From Flavobacteriales bacterium UBA6049 (GTDB taxonomy: Bacteria; Bacteroidota; Bacteroidia; Flavobacteriales_G; Salibacteraceae): a DNA stretch of 5,224 bases. The notes beneath the pieces were generated by a model that saw only the letters and a list, made by a program, of their open reading frames with translations, made no database searches and was not told where the DNA came from. Location of the stretch: the NCBI GenBank assembly GCA_002429085.1, contig DIYR01000037.1, positions 1-5,224 on the forward strand. The letters run 5' to 3'. Below, piece after piece: positions 1-5,224 of this stretch. The first letter of the stretch is position 1. The number at the start of each line of letters is the position of its first letter. Made by a program: the position numbers and the translations under genes.

Positions 1-540
1 GACAGGTTCACCTTTCATTTCTAACTTTTCGGCTGTTGTCTTCGCTTTGGGAGTTAAGATCCATAGAATTATATAAATAATAACTCCAGTGCCGGTCGGC
101 ATGAAGGTAATCAAAATGAGAGCTAGCCTAATCCATAGAGCTTGAATCCCAAAGAAGTGTCCTACACCTGCCGCTACACCACCTATAATAGCGTTGTCCT
201 CGTCTCGGTATAGTTTTTTCATTTTACCAGAGCCTGTAGACGAGTGTTGATACTTAGGTTCTTCAGCAAAACTGTCTTCTTCCATGTAATCTTCTGGACT
301 TCCCATCTGAGCAATAATCTCTTCAATATCTTGAAGGCTGATCACCGTCTTAGCTTCATCTAGCTTTTCTTGCATTAGTTCGGCAATACGAGCTTCTATG
401 TCGTCCATAATCTCTTCACTTCCTTCAGAATAATTGAAGTGTCTCCTTAGAGTGTCGAGATAATTTTTTAACGACTGGTAAGCATCTTCATCTATGATGA
501 AGGCTAAACCAGACAGATTTATGTTAAGGGTCTTTTTCAT
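1..540 (-). CDS. PspC domain-containing membrane protein (3' end outside window)
   Basis: The first 180 codons are present, from ATG at 540-538 with no stop before the window edge. Residues 1-85 form a soluble, mostly helical N-terminal part (MKKTLNINLSGLAFIIDEDA at the start, EEIMDDIEARIAELMQEKL at 42-60, IEEIIAQMGSPEDY at 72-85). This part is typical of the Flavobacteriia PspC proteins. Residues 86-106 are a polar linker. Residues 107-164 are the PspC domain (KKLYRDEDNAIIGGVAAGVG, then FGIQALWIRL), with a hydrophobic segment at about 136-163 that probably spans or hairpins in the inner membrane. PspC proteins in Proteobacteria take part in the phage-shock envelope stress response; the role in Bacteroidota is not settled. 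The ATG overlaps the TGA of the PadR gene (ATGA) and no SD is visible, so translation is probably coupled to padR. The family often continues with further membrane and adhesin-like domains, which cannot be seen here. Confidence 0.9.
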   Translation of the reverse strand, partial: MKKTLNINLSGLAFIIDEDAYQSLKNYLDTLRRHFNYSEGSEEIMDDIEARIAELMQEKLDEAKTVISLQDIEEIIAQMGSPEDYMEEDSFAEEPKYQHSSTGSGKMKKLYRDEDNAIIGGVAAGVGHFFGIQALWIRLALILITFMPTGTGVIIYIILWILTPKAKTTAEKLEMKGEPV

Positions 541-881
541 TTCGCTGGGCTATTTTCGGTTGAACGTGTAAGTTGAACTGCTCGTTCTAGGGTTTGCCAT
601 GTACCGTGTAACTCTTCTAGAAACTGTTCGCCATCTTGTGTGAGGCTGTAATACTTTCTGGGTGGTCCACTAGTTGATTCTTGCCATCTGTAACTTAAAA
701 CTCCTGCATTTTTCAAACGTGTTAACAAGGGGTAGAGAGTCCCTTCTACAATTATTAGTTTCGCTTCTTTTAAGCGCTCAATAATGTCTGAAGGGTAGAG
801 TTCTTGTTCTTTAAGTAATGACAGAATGCAGTATTCCAGCACGCCCTTTCTCATTTGTGCTTTGGCATTTTCTACATTCAT
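537..881 (-). CDS. PadR-family winged-helix transcriptional regulator
   Basis: A 114-residue protein, the usual length for a short PadR regulator without the long C-terminal dimerisation domain of the Vir-type members. The winged helix-turn-helix covers about residues 10-92. RKGVLEYCILSLL (11-23) is the first helix, VEGTLYPLLTRLKNAGVL (45-62) is the recognition helix region, and STSGPPRKYYSLTQDG (69-84) is the wing, with the family's GPPRKYY signature. Residues 85-105 (FLEELHGTWQTLERAVQLT) are the C-terminal dimerisation helix. The ATG at 881-879 lies one base after the TAG of the DUF4252 gene and five bases after the SD AGAGGA (887-892). The 3' end overlaps pspC by four bases. PadR proteins are generally repressors that bind palindromes and often control their own operon. 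The natural target here is the promoter at 1384-1416. The ligand is unknown. Confidence 0.93.
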   Translation of the reverse strand: MNVENAKAQMRKGVLEYCILSLLKEQELYPSDIIERLKEAKLIIVEGTLYPLLTRLKNAGVLSYRWQESTSGPPRKYYSLTQDGEQFLEELHGTWQTLERAVQLTRSTENSPAK

Positions 882-882
882 G

Positions 883-1341
883 CTAATCCTCTTTTTCTGT
901 TACTATTACATCTCCAATAAATGAGATAATGGTGAATGAGTTGTCTTCATCATCCAACACCATAAGGTGTGCCTCTTCAACATGTTTTCCTTTATTGCGG
1001 ACGAAGAATAGTACTTCATTACTTTCTTCTTCCTCCTCGATTTCAACTTCTTTATAATGCTTCTTCAAAACCTTTAATATGGTTTCTTTCTTTTCAGCAA
1101 GATTTGGAGTTTCATCATTCAAAATGTTGAGCCTGATTTCGTGAAAATCTCCCTCTACATGTTTAATGTGATCGTTGATGTCAAAATCAGTATCTATAGA
1201 ACCTATCATTTCTTTACTAAAAGATAGGGTAGTGACACCGTCCATTTGACTTAAAGCGGCTGCAACGTGATTTGGCTCTTTGGCTTCAACATCAGTTGTC
1301 ATTAGTATCAATGAAGTAAATAGGGTGATAAAAGCTTGCAT
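883..1341 (-). CDS. DUF4252-like secreted or periplasmic protein
   Basis: A 152-residue protein. Residues 1-20 (MQAFITLFTSLILMTTDVEA) look like a signal peptide with a cleavage site near EA/KE. It is unusual in having no Lys or Arg before the hydrophobic core. The in-frame TAA at 1356-1354 is only four non-start codons upstream, so the ATG at 1341 cannot be moved up. The mature part fits the DUF4252 pattern: DGVTTLSFSKEMI (34-46), a central helix, an acidic run EVEIEEEEESNEV (98-110), then LFFVRNKGKHVEEAHLMVLD and FTIISFIGDVIV near the end. The function of DUF4252 is unknown. Family members in Bacteroidota often sit beside sigma-factor or envelope genes. Here it is the first gene of an operon with PadR and PspC, one base before padR, suggesting an envelope-related role. 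No SD is visible; the leader is A-rich. The domain name rests on pattern memory and is less certain than the gene itself. Confidence 0.78.
   Translation of the reverse strand: MQAFITLFTSLILMTTDVEAKEPNHVAAALSQMDGVTTLSFSKEMIGSIDTDFDINDHIKHVEGDFHEIRLNILNDETPNLAEKKETILKVLKKHYKEVEIEEEEESNEVLFFVRNKGKHVEEAHLMVLDDEDNSFTIISFIGDVIVTEKED
887..892 (-). promoter_or_regulatory. Shine-Dalgarno site of the padR gene
   Basis: AGAGGA on the minus strand, five bases before the ATG at 881 and just upstream of the DUF4252 stop codon. It fixes the padR start. The surrounding 11 bases (AAAAAGAGGAT, 886-896) recur exactly before nqrB at 4836-4846. Confidence 0.75.
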
Positions 1342-1357
1342 CTTATTTCTGTTTTAT

Positions 1358-1370
1358 ATGGCTATGCCAT
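1358..1370 (-). repeat. Short inverted repeat in the operon leader
   Basis: ATGGC (1358-1362) and GCCAT (1366-1370) are perfect inverted copies with a 3-base loop. They lie between the predicted transcription start (about 1378) and the start codon at 1341. The repeat could be a small leader hairpin or a second half-size operator. With five base pairs it could also be chance. Confidence 0.35.
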
Positions 1371-1383
1371 GTTGTTTGCAAGA

Positions 1384-1416
1384 CAAAGATATGTATAAAA
1401 GAAGGTACTTTGCAAT
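1384..1416 (-). promoter_or_regulatory. Bacteroidota-type promoter of the DUF4252-padR-pspC operon
   Basis: On the minus strand the -7 element TATCTTTG (1391-1384) is a perfect TAnnTTTG. A -33 element ATTG (1416-1413; TTG core) lies 21 bp upstream, within the range known for Bacteroidota primary sigma promoters. Transcription would begin near 1377-1380 and give a leader of about 37 bases before the ATG at 1341. The -33 element is less than ideal (ATTG rather than TTTG) and lies at the centre of the palindrome at 1405-1425. Confidence 0.6.
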
Positions 1417-1425
1417 GCATAGTAC
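1405..1425. promoter_or_regulatory. Candidate operator: 21-bp near-perfect palindrome over the -33 element
   Basis: The arms GTACTTTGCA (1405-1414) and TGCATAGTAC (1416-1425) are inverted copies matching at 9 of 10 positions around a single central base (1415). The site covers the -33 element of the DUF4252-padR-pspC promoter, where a bound dimer would block RNA polymerase. Autoregulation by the PadR protein of the same operon is the simplest inference. The site does not match the ATGT-N8-ACAT operator described for the founding PadR protein, so the pairing of protein and site is unproven. Confidence 0.5.
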
Positions 1426-1518
1426 TTTTAATTGTGATTATCGGTTCAGAGTTGTGACAAACGGTAATAAGCTGATTGAAAAGATTGGGTGGGGTATTGA
1501 AAAGGGTGATGTTAGGCC

Positions 1519-1554
1519 AAAAAGAAAGGGGTTAGCCGTCTGGAACTAACCCCT
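1519..1554 (-). terminator. Intrinsic terminator of the plug-apaG transcript
   Basis: Read on the minus strand, a perfect 9-bp stem (AGGGGTTAG at 1554-1546 with CTAACCCCT at 1535-1527) encloses a 10-base loop and runs into TTTCTTTTT (1527-1519). Only the minus strand has the T-tract; the plus-strand side continues with CCAATGAGC. It therefore ends leftward transcription coming from apaG (stop at 1670), 115 bases downstream, and insulates the DUF4252-padR-pspC promoter from it. Confidence 0.85.
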
Positions 1555-1669
1555 CCAATGAGCAAAAATCTAAATAAGAAACTATCTAACCGAAATCTAA
1601 AGTAGAGCAAGTCTTTTTGAAGCTTAAGAGGCTTTCCGTAAACGGTGATGAAAGAAATGTAAGTGGAGC

Positions 1670-2056
1670 TTAGTTCAATAAATACGGCACAGCCATATGG
1701 AAAGAAGGTATGTTTACCTTAAAACTTCTACCAGTAACTAGGTCTTTCATTAAATAAGTGCCGTGCATTTCGCCCATCTCGGATCTCAAATCACAAGCAC
1801 TTTCATAAGAATGGGAAGAATGTGGCTCAATAACGGGTTGTTCACCGACAACACCTTCTCCTTTTACCTCGCGTTTGGTACCAAGGGAGTCTACGATGTA
1901 CCAGTGCCTACTAATAAGTTGAATGGAGTTCTCTGTGGTGTTTTCTATTGTAATGTGATAACTAAAGATATATAAGTTACGCTCAGCATTGGAGTACTCT
2001 TCTCGGTAGCGTTGTTCTACTGAAACTACAATTCCTCTTGTTTTTGCTGATACCAC
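1670..2056 (-). CDS. apaG: ApaG protein (ApaG/DUF525 domain)
   Basis: A 128-residue protein of normal ApaG length, with the single ApaG domain filling almost all of it. Recognisable family motifs are FSYHITIENTTENSIQLISR (31-50) followed by HW (51-52), EVKGEGVVGEQPVI (63-76), and GEMHGTYLM (95-103), ending in the NIPSFHMAVPYLLN tail. The fold is an immunoglobulin or fibronectin-III-like beta sandwich. In gamma-proteobacteria apaG sits with apaH and ksgA, but its biochemical role is not settled. The start is GTG at 2056-2054. The only codon between it and the in-frame TAA of the plug gene (2062-2060) is CAA, and there is no ATG before residue 94, so GTG is the best choice. No strong SD is visible, so translation is probably coupled to the plug gene three bases upstream. 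Transcription ends at the 1519-1554 terminator. Confidence 0.96.
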   Translation of the reverse strand: MVSAKTRGIVVSVEQRYREEYSNAERNLYIFSYHITIENTTENSIQLISRHWYIVDSLGTKREVKGEGVVGEQPVIEPHSSHSYESACDLRSEMGEMHGTYLMKDLVTGRSFKVNIPSFHMAVPYLLN

Positions 2057-2059
2057 TTG

Positions 2060-3364
2060 TTACTTATCTTGATATTTAGCTATTTGAAAACCAATTAACC
2101 GATCGTAAATCTCTCCAATCTTTCGGTGATAAGCAAGAAATAAATATTCATTTTCTGTTTCGAAATGATTTCCTTCTATTAATGTAATGTCTCCAACTCC
2201 GGTATTGTTGTTTACAATAGCGTAATGATAGTTGTAGTATCCTTGCTTAACAAGTACTTTACCAACATACCCTTTATAGCCAGGATGGTAGGTAAGTTCA
2301 AACTCAGGAGAGAAGCGCCATTGAGTGAGTTCGCCCAGTAAATAAAGTTTAGCACCAACTAATGGACTAGGGTAAGGTAATCTAAAGTGTACCCAAACAT
2401 ATTCTGCATCAATTAAAGCGATGTCTCTTGGGTCTGTTTGATGAATTAAATAACGACCATTGATATCACCATAATCAATGTATTGTCTTGTTCCCCTTAA
2501 TTCATCAGGAGTTAAGTATACTCTAAATGTATCACGAACTAGCTCTGTGAATTCAGTTTCCAAAGCTCTGTAGGTTAAATCACGTATATCAAAGAATCTG
2601 AATTCATTTCCACCGGGAAACAGGTTTTTATCATCGTAGTCGTATACTAACTGATGTTGCTTTATGAACATCGGCTTCAAATCTTTGATAGCATTATCCG
2701 TTCGTTGATTTTGAAAAAGATGAACCTGAAGATCCTCATATGGATTGGTAATGGTGTAATTACCAGACATGATATCAAAATCAACTTCGTGATGAGTAAA
2801 ACGATAACGGGCTTGAGTTGCTCGTTTAATTTTCGGAACAATAGTTACTTCTTGTTCAACTACATAAAATTGGCGAGTTAAAACCACCTCACCTGTTTCA
2901 TTATCGGTTACTTGAATGATGTAGTTACCAGATAAGGTTAACTCAATTTGATTGTTTGGAAAGAATAAATCATAATGGACAAAGCGAGTACGCGAGCCTC
3001 GTGAGAAAACCATATCGCGTAGCAGATCGTAATCTGGTCCCATTTGATATTCCAAAATGTTTAAATCGCTCCTTTTCCAGTTGGCATCACAGTGAATAAA
3101 GGAATAGGAAAAATCGCGTGCTTCACCAGTAAAGTCATCGAAACTTAATTGGAGTTTTTGATCAGAATCTCCCAGTTCTATGATGGGATACGAATTAGAC
3201 CATCCCAATCTAAATAGTTGAACTGATTGCAAATTTGAATCAAATACTCTGTTGTCATACGTGATTTCTTGAGCTTGAATGGGTGCCGATACGAGAACGA
3301 TAGCAAGCGAAAAAACGAAAAACAGGACTCTAAAAACTTTGTGTTCGATTACTTGTTTCTGCAT
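2060..3364 (-). CDS. Type IX secretion system plug-like protein (DUF5103 family)
   Basis: A 434-residue exported protein. Residues 1-31 are a signal peptide (basic N-end, core VLFFVFSLAIVLVSA, cleavage near IQA/QE). The first domain, about 33-170, resembles the T9SS plug N-terminal domain: YDNRVFDSNLQSVQL (36-50), FIHCDANWKRSDL (89-101), then FPNNQIELTLSGNYIIQV ending in a beta strand with VLTRQFYVVE (161-170). The middle has FPGGNEFRFFDIR (249-261), a strong family motif. The C-terminal part (about 320-434) contains LYLLGELTQW (340-349) and EGNHFETENEYLFLAYHRKIG (397-417), another beta-sandwich-like unit. In Flavobacterium johnsoniae a protein of this family closes the periplasmic side of the SprA translocon when no substrate is present. 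The gene is divergent from nqrA with a 125-base gap to the nqrA start, and is followed by apaG. The ATG at 3364-3362 has no SD. No convincing TAnnTTTG promoter is visible; TTCCTTTG at 3376-3369 is a weak candidate that would leave almost no leader. Confidence 0.9.
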   Translation of the reverse strand: MQKQVIEHKVFRVLFFVFSLAIVLVSAPIQAQEITYDNRVFDSNLQSVQLFRLGWSNSYPIIELGDSDQKLQLSFDDFTGEARDFSYSFIHCDANWKRSDLNILEYQMGPDYDLLRDMVFSRGSRTRFVHYDLFFPNNQIELTLSGNYIIQVTDNETGEVVLTRQFYVVEQEVTIVPKIKRATQARYRFTHHEVDFDIMSGNYTITNPYEDLQVHLFQNQRTDNAIKDLKPMFIKQHQLVYDYDDKNLFPGGNEFRFFDIRDLTYRALETEFTELVRDTFRVYLTPDELRGTRQYIDYGDINGRYLIHQTDPRDIALIDAEYVWVHFRLPYPSPLVGAKLYLLGELTQWRFSPEFELTYHPGYKGYVGKVLVKQGYYNYHYAIVNNNTGVGDITLIEGNHFETENEYLFLAYHRKIGEIYDRLIGFQIAKYQDK

Positions 3365-3388
3365 ATGACAAAGGAAGTCAAAACGAGC

Positions 3389-3397
3389 TGTGGATAA
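3389..3397 (-). promoter_or_regulatory. Perfect DnaA-box sequence in the divergent intergenic region
   Basis: TTATCCACA on the minus strand (TGTGGATAA on the plus) matches the consensus high-affinity DnaA box exactly. It lies 25 bases upstream of the plug gene start and 27 bases upstream of the nqrA -33 element. It is single, with no neighbouring boxes or AT-rich unwinding repeats, so it is not an origin. It could be a regulatory DnaA site or chance. Confidence 0.35.
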
Positions 3398-3423
3398 AAA
3401 AGTTTCACGCTATTTACCTTTCC

Positions 3424-3453
3424 TTTGGTAGGTAAGTATAATTTTTATTTTTG
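3424..3453 (+). promoter_or_regulatory. Bacteroidota-type promoter of nqrA
   Basis: TTTG (3424-3427) as the -33 element and TATTTTTG (3446-3453, perfect TAnnTTTG) as the -7 element are 18 bp apart. Transcription should start near 3457-3460, about 30 bases before the ATG at 3490. Because the -7 element covers a TTG at 3451, an nqrA start at that TTG would lie upstream of the transcript and can be excluded. Confidence 0.8.
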
Positions 3454-3489
3454 CGCATCCAATTAGGCGAATATATCAACAATAGCGCT

Positions 3490-4836
3490 ATGTCTAACGT
3501 CATTAAGATCAGTAAGGGTCTAGACATCAATTTAGAGGGAGTTGCCGATAAGGTTATCGGAAATTCAACACTTCCAAAAACAATTGCAATTAAACCAACC
3601 GATTTTCACGGTGTTATTCCGAAGCTTACCGTTAAGGAAGGCGATGAGGTAAAAGCTGGTGATACTATCTTTTACTCAAAGGAAAGTCCAGAGGTGAAAT
3701 TTGCATCACCAGTAAGCGGTGAAATCGCTGAAATCGTTCGAGGAGCGAAACGCAAAATTCTAGAGGTACGTATTCTTGCGGATGCAGATACTAAATACGC
3801 TGATTTATCGGTGAAATCTGGAAATGCGGAAGAACTAAAAGCTTCTTTGTGCGATGCTGGTTTATGGGCTTTCGTTAAGCAACGTCCATACGATGTCGTA
3901 GCAGATCCATCACAAACACCTAAAGCAATCGTAGTTTCAGCATTTAATTCTGAGCCATTATCTGCGGATTTAGATTTCGTATTACACGGAAGAGAAGCAG
4001 ATTTTCAAGCAGGTATTGATGTTTTAGCAAAATTGACTTCAGGTAAAGTTCATGTGAATGTTCACCAAGCAAGAACAACATCATCTGTTTTTACTGGTGT
4101 TAAAAACGCTCAGGTAAACACATTTGGTGGTATGCATCCAAGTGGTTTGGTTGGTGTTCAAATAAACAAACTTGATCCTATCAATAAAGGAGAAGTTGTT
4201 TGGACTGTTGAAGCGCAGCGAGTAGCGATGATTGGTAAATTCATGCGTGAAGGAAAGTATGATGCATCCATTTTGGTGGCATTGGCTGGTTCTATGGTGG
4301 AAAAACCACGTTACTACAAAACAGTTATTGGTGCATCTATTAAATCAGTAGTAGAAAATAACATTAATACTTCTAGCGAAGCACGTTATATTTCAGGAAC
4401 TGTTCTTACAGGTGAACAAGTAGATGTTGAAGGTTACTTAGGTAGCTACGACAATACTATCACTGTAATTCCTGAAGGTAGAGAGCCTCAGGCATTTGGC
4501 TGGATTGCTCCGAACTTTGGTAAGTTGAGCATGTCTAAATCATATTTCAGTTGGTTAACTCCAAGTAAGAAATATGATTTGAATACTAGTATGAATGGAG
4601 AGGAACGTGCATTTGTTGTTACTGGGCAATACGAGCAAGTATTCCCGATGGACATCCTACCTCAATATTTAATTAAATCAATCATCACTAAGGATATCGA
4701 GCAGATGGAGAATCTTGGAATTTATGAGGTTGCTCCAGAAGATTTTGCATTGTGTGAGTTTGTATGTACTTCTAAAATGGAGCTACAGCAAATTGTGCGC
4801 GGTGGGCTAGATATGGCAAAAGCTGAATTAGGATAA
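3490..4836 (+). CDS. nqrA: Na+-translocating NADH:quinone reductase subunit A
   Basis: A 448-residue protein from ATG at 3490, the normal NqrA length, beginning MSNVIKISKGLDINLEG as Bacteroidota homologues do. NqrA is the cytoplasm-facing subunit of the sodium-pumping NADH:quinone reductase and contributes to the quinone site; it carries no flavin or iron-sulfur cofactor. The N-terminal part shows the two halves of a barrel-sandwich (lipoyl-like) domain: PKLTVKEGDEVKAGDTIFYS (44-63) and FASPVSGEIAEIVRGAKRKI (71-90). Further on are the family segments GMHPSGLVGVQINKL and VGYLGSYDNT-like EGYLGSYDNTITVIPEGREP, then the C-terminal FAWIAP-like FGWIAPNFGKLSMSKSYFSW. An in-frame extension to TTG at 3451 is rejected because that codon lies inside the promoter. 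There is no SD, only an A/T-rich leader. nqrB follows after 16 bases in the same operon. Confidence 0.97.
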   Translation: MSNVIKISKGLDINLEGVADKVIGNSTLPKTIAIKPTDFHGVIPKLTVKEGDEVKAGDTIFYSKESPEVKFASPVSGEIAEIVRGAKRKILEVRILADADTKYADLSVKSGNAEELKASLCDAGLWAFVKQRPYDVVADPSQTPKAIVVSAFNSEPLSADLDFVLHGREADFQAGIDVLAKLTSGKVHVNVHQARTTSSVFTGVKNAQVNTFGGMHPSGLVGVQINKLDPINKGEVVWTVEAQRVAMIGKFMREGKYDASILVALAGSMVEKPRYYKTVIGASIKSVVENNINTSSEARYISGTVLTGEQVDVEGYLGSYDNTITVIPEGREPQAFGWIAPNFGKLSMSKSYFSWLTPSKKYDLNTSMNGEERAFVVTGQYEQVFPMDILPQYLIKSIITKDIEQMENLGIYEVAPEDFALCEFVCTSKMELQQIVRGGLDMAKAELG

Positions 4837-4839
4837 AAA

Positions 4840-4845
4840 AGAGGA
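4840..4845 (+). promoter_or_regulatory. Shine-Dalgarno site of nqrB
   Basis: AGAGGA seven bases before the GTG at 4853, in the 16-base gap after the nqrA stop. It supports the GTG start over the internal ATG at 4874, which has no such site. Confidence 0.75.
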
Positions 4846-4852
4846 TAGAGAC

Positions 4853-5224
4853 GTGAAAGCACTGGAAAAGTTTATGCAAGGCATTAAGCCAGATGAGAAT
4901 GCGAAGTTCCCATTGGCTTATTGGATGTGGGACGGTATGTATACCTTCATGTTCGTTCCTGGACACGTAACTCATAGAGGAACGCACGTGCGTGATTCTA
5001 TTGATTTAAAGCGTACCATGTTTATGGTAATTATGGCTTTAATTCCAACTCTTCTTTTTGGAGTTTGGAACACAGGGCATCAGCACTATTTAGCATTAGG
5101 GCAACCAGATGCTGAGTTTATGGAAAAGGTAATCTTTGGGTTGATCAAAGTTCTTCCTCTGGTAGTTGTTTCATACGGAGTAGGTTTAGGTATCGAATTC
5201 ATTTTTGCTGCCATTAACCGTCAC
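4853..5224 (+). CDS. nqrB: Na+-translocating NADH:quinone reductase subunit B (5' part)
   Basis: The first 124 codons of nqrB run open to the window edge; the full family protein is about 400 residues. NqrB is the large inner-membrane subunit that carries covalent FMN and riboflavin and is part of the sodium path. The opening MKALEKFMQGIKPDENAKFP is the soluble N-terminal region. TFMFVPGHVTHRGTHVRDSI (31-50) and DLKRTM (51-56) form a strongly conserved segment before the first membrane helix (about 55-73, MFMVIMALIPTLLFGVW). A second helix lies at about 97-121 (LIKVLPLVVVSYGVGLGIEF). The flavin-attachment threonine is beyond the window. The GTG start at 4853 gives the usual MKAL beginning and has a good SD. 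It is co-transcribed with nqrA from the promoter at 3424-3453. Confidence 0.96.
   Translation, partial: MKALEKFMQGIKPDENAKFPLAYWMWDGMYTFMFVPGHVTHRGTHVRDSIDLKRTMFMVIMALIPTLLFGVWNTGHQHYLALGQPDAEFMEKVIFGLIKVLPLVVVSYGVGLGIEFIFAAINRH

Larger units (their letters stand above)
1342..1669. other. Intergenic region between apaG and the DUF4252 gene
   Basis: A 328-base stretch with no gene I can support. The left part (1358-1425) holds the leader hairpin, promoter and palindrome of the DUF4252 operon. The stretch from about 1430 to 1518 is purine-rich on the plus strand with no clear signal. The terminator occupies 1519-1554. The apaG 3' untranslated part (1555-1669) has no minus-strand ATG. It contains ATCTAA three times (1568, 1584, 1595), twice within AAATCTAAA (1566-1574 and 1593-1601), with no known meaning. 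No tRNA or known riboswitch pattern was seen. Confidence 0.7.

Noticed and set aside
1280..1549. 89-codon plus-strand open frame
   Set aside because: It starts antisense to the DUF4252 signal peptide, runs through the minus-strand promoter and palindrome into the terminator, and its protein shows no recognisable family or regular composition.
1558..1605. Plus-strand mini frame of 15 codons (MSKNLNKKLSNRNLK)
   Set aside because: No SD, no plus-strand promoter and no downstream plus-strand gene to control; it is in the 3' UTR of apaG on the other strand.
1763..1975. 70-codon plus-strand open frame
   Set aside because: It lies entirely antisense within apaG, whose protein motifs are clear; a shadow frame.
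2654..2881. 75-codon plus-strand open frame
   Set aside because: It lies entirely antisense within the plug gene and has no recognisable protein features.
3369..3376. TTCCTTTG on the minus strand as -7 element for the plug gene
   Set aside because: It deviates from TAnnTTTG, has no TTTG or TTG at the right distance, and would place the transcript start at the start codon.
3415..3430. TACC...GGTA inverted repeat near the nqrA -33 element
   Set aside because: Four-base arms with an 8-base gap are expected by chance in this kind of sequence.
4772..4987. 71-codon minus-strand open frame
   Set aside because: It is antisense to the nqrA 3' end and nqrB 5' end, both of which are firmly identified.

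Overview
The window looks like an ordinary chromosomal stretch from a member of the Bacteroidota, most likely Flavobacteriia. It carries a type IX secretion system (T9SS) plug-like protein next to apaG. That pair is divergent from the genes for the Na+-translocating NADH:quinone reductase (NqrA, NqrB). There is also a PadR/PspC pair of the type common in Flavobacteriia. Two promoters match the Bacteroidota -33/-7 pattern (TTTG or TTG, then TAnnTTTG). The sequence is AT-rich and the first gene of each transcript has an A-rich leader with no Shine-Dalgarno (SD) site. All assignments come from reading the protein sequences; no database search was run.

Layout. Positions 1-1341 hold a leftward three-gene operon: a DUF4252-like secreted protein (883-1341), a PadR-family regulator (537-881) and a PspC-domain membrane protein (540 to beyond the left edge). 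The genes are packed with a 1-base gap and a 4-base ATGA overlap. Positions 1342-1669 are non-coding. They contain the operon's promoter (1384-1416), a 21-bp near-perfect palindrome over its -33 element (1405-1425), a small leader hairpin (1358-1370), and a strong leftward intrinsic terminator (1519-1554) that ends the upstream apaG transcript. Positions 1670-3364 hold the leftward pair plug-like protein then apaG, three bases apart and in the same frame. Positions 3365-3489 are a short divergent intergenic region with the nqrA promoter and a perfect DnaA-box sequence. Positions 3490-5224 hold nqrA (complete) and nqrB (5' part), read rightward.

How the genes fit together. NqrA and NqrB are subunits of the sodium-pumping respiratory complex in the inner membrane. 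The plug-like protein belongs to the outer-membrane T9SS export machinery. ApaG is a small soluble protein of unsettled function. The DUF4252-PadR-PspC operon looks like an envelope-sensing or envelope-maintenance module in which the PadR protein probably controls its own operon. The best lead for something undescribed is the palindrome at 1405-1425 as the operator of that module. I see no mobile element, CRISPR array, tRNA or rRNA, and no evidence of a dramatic new system.
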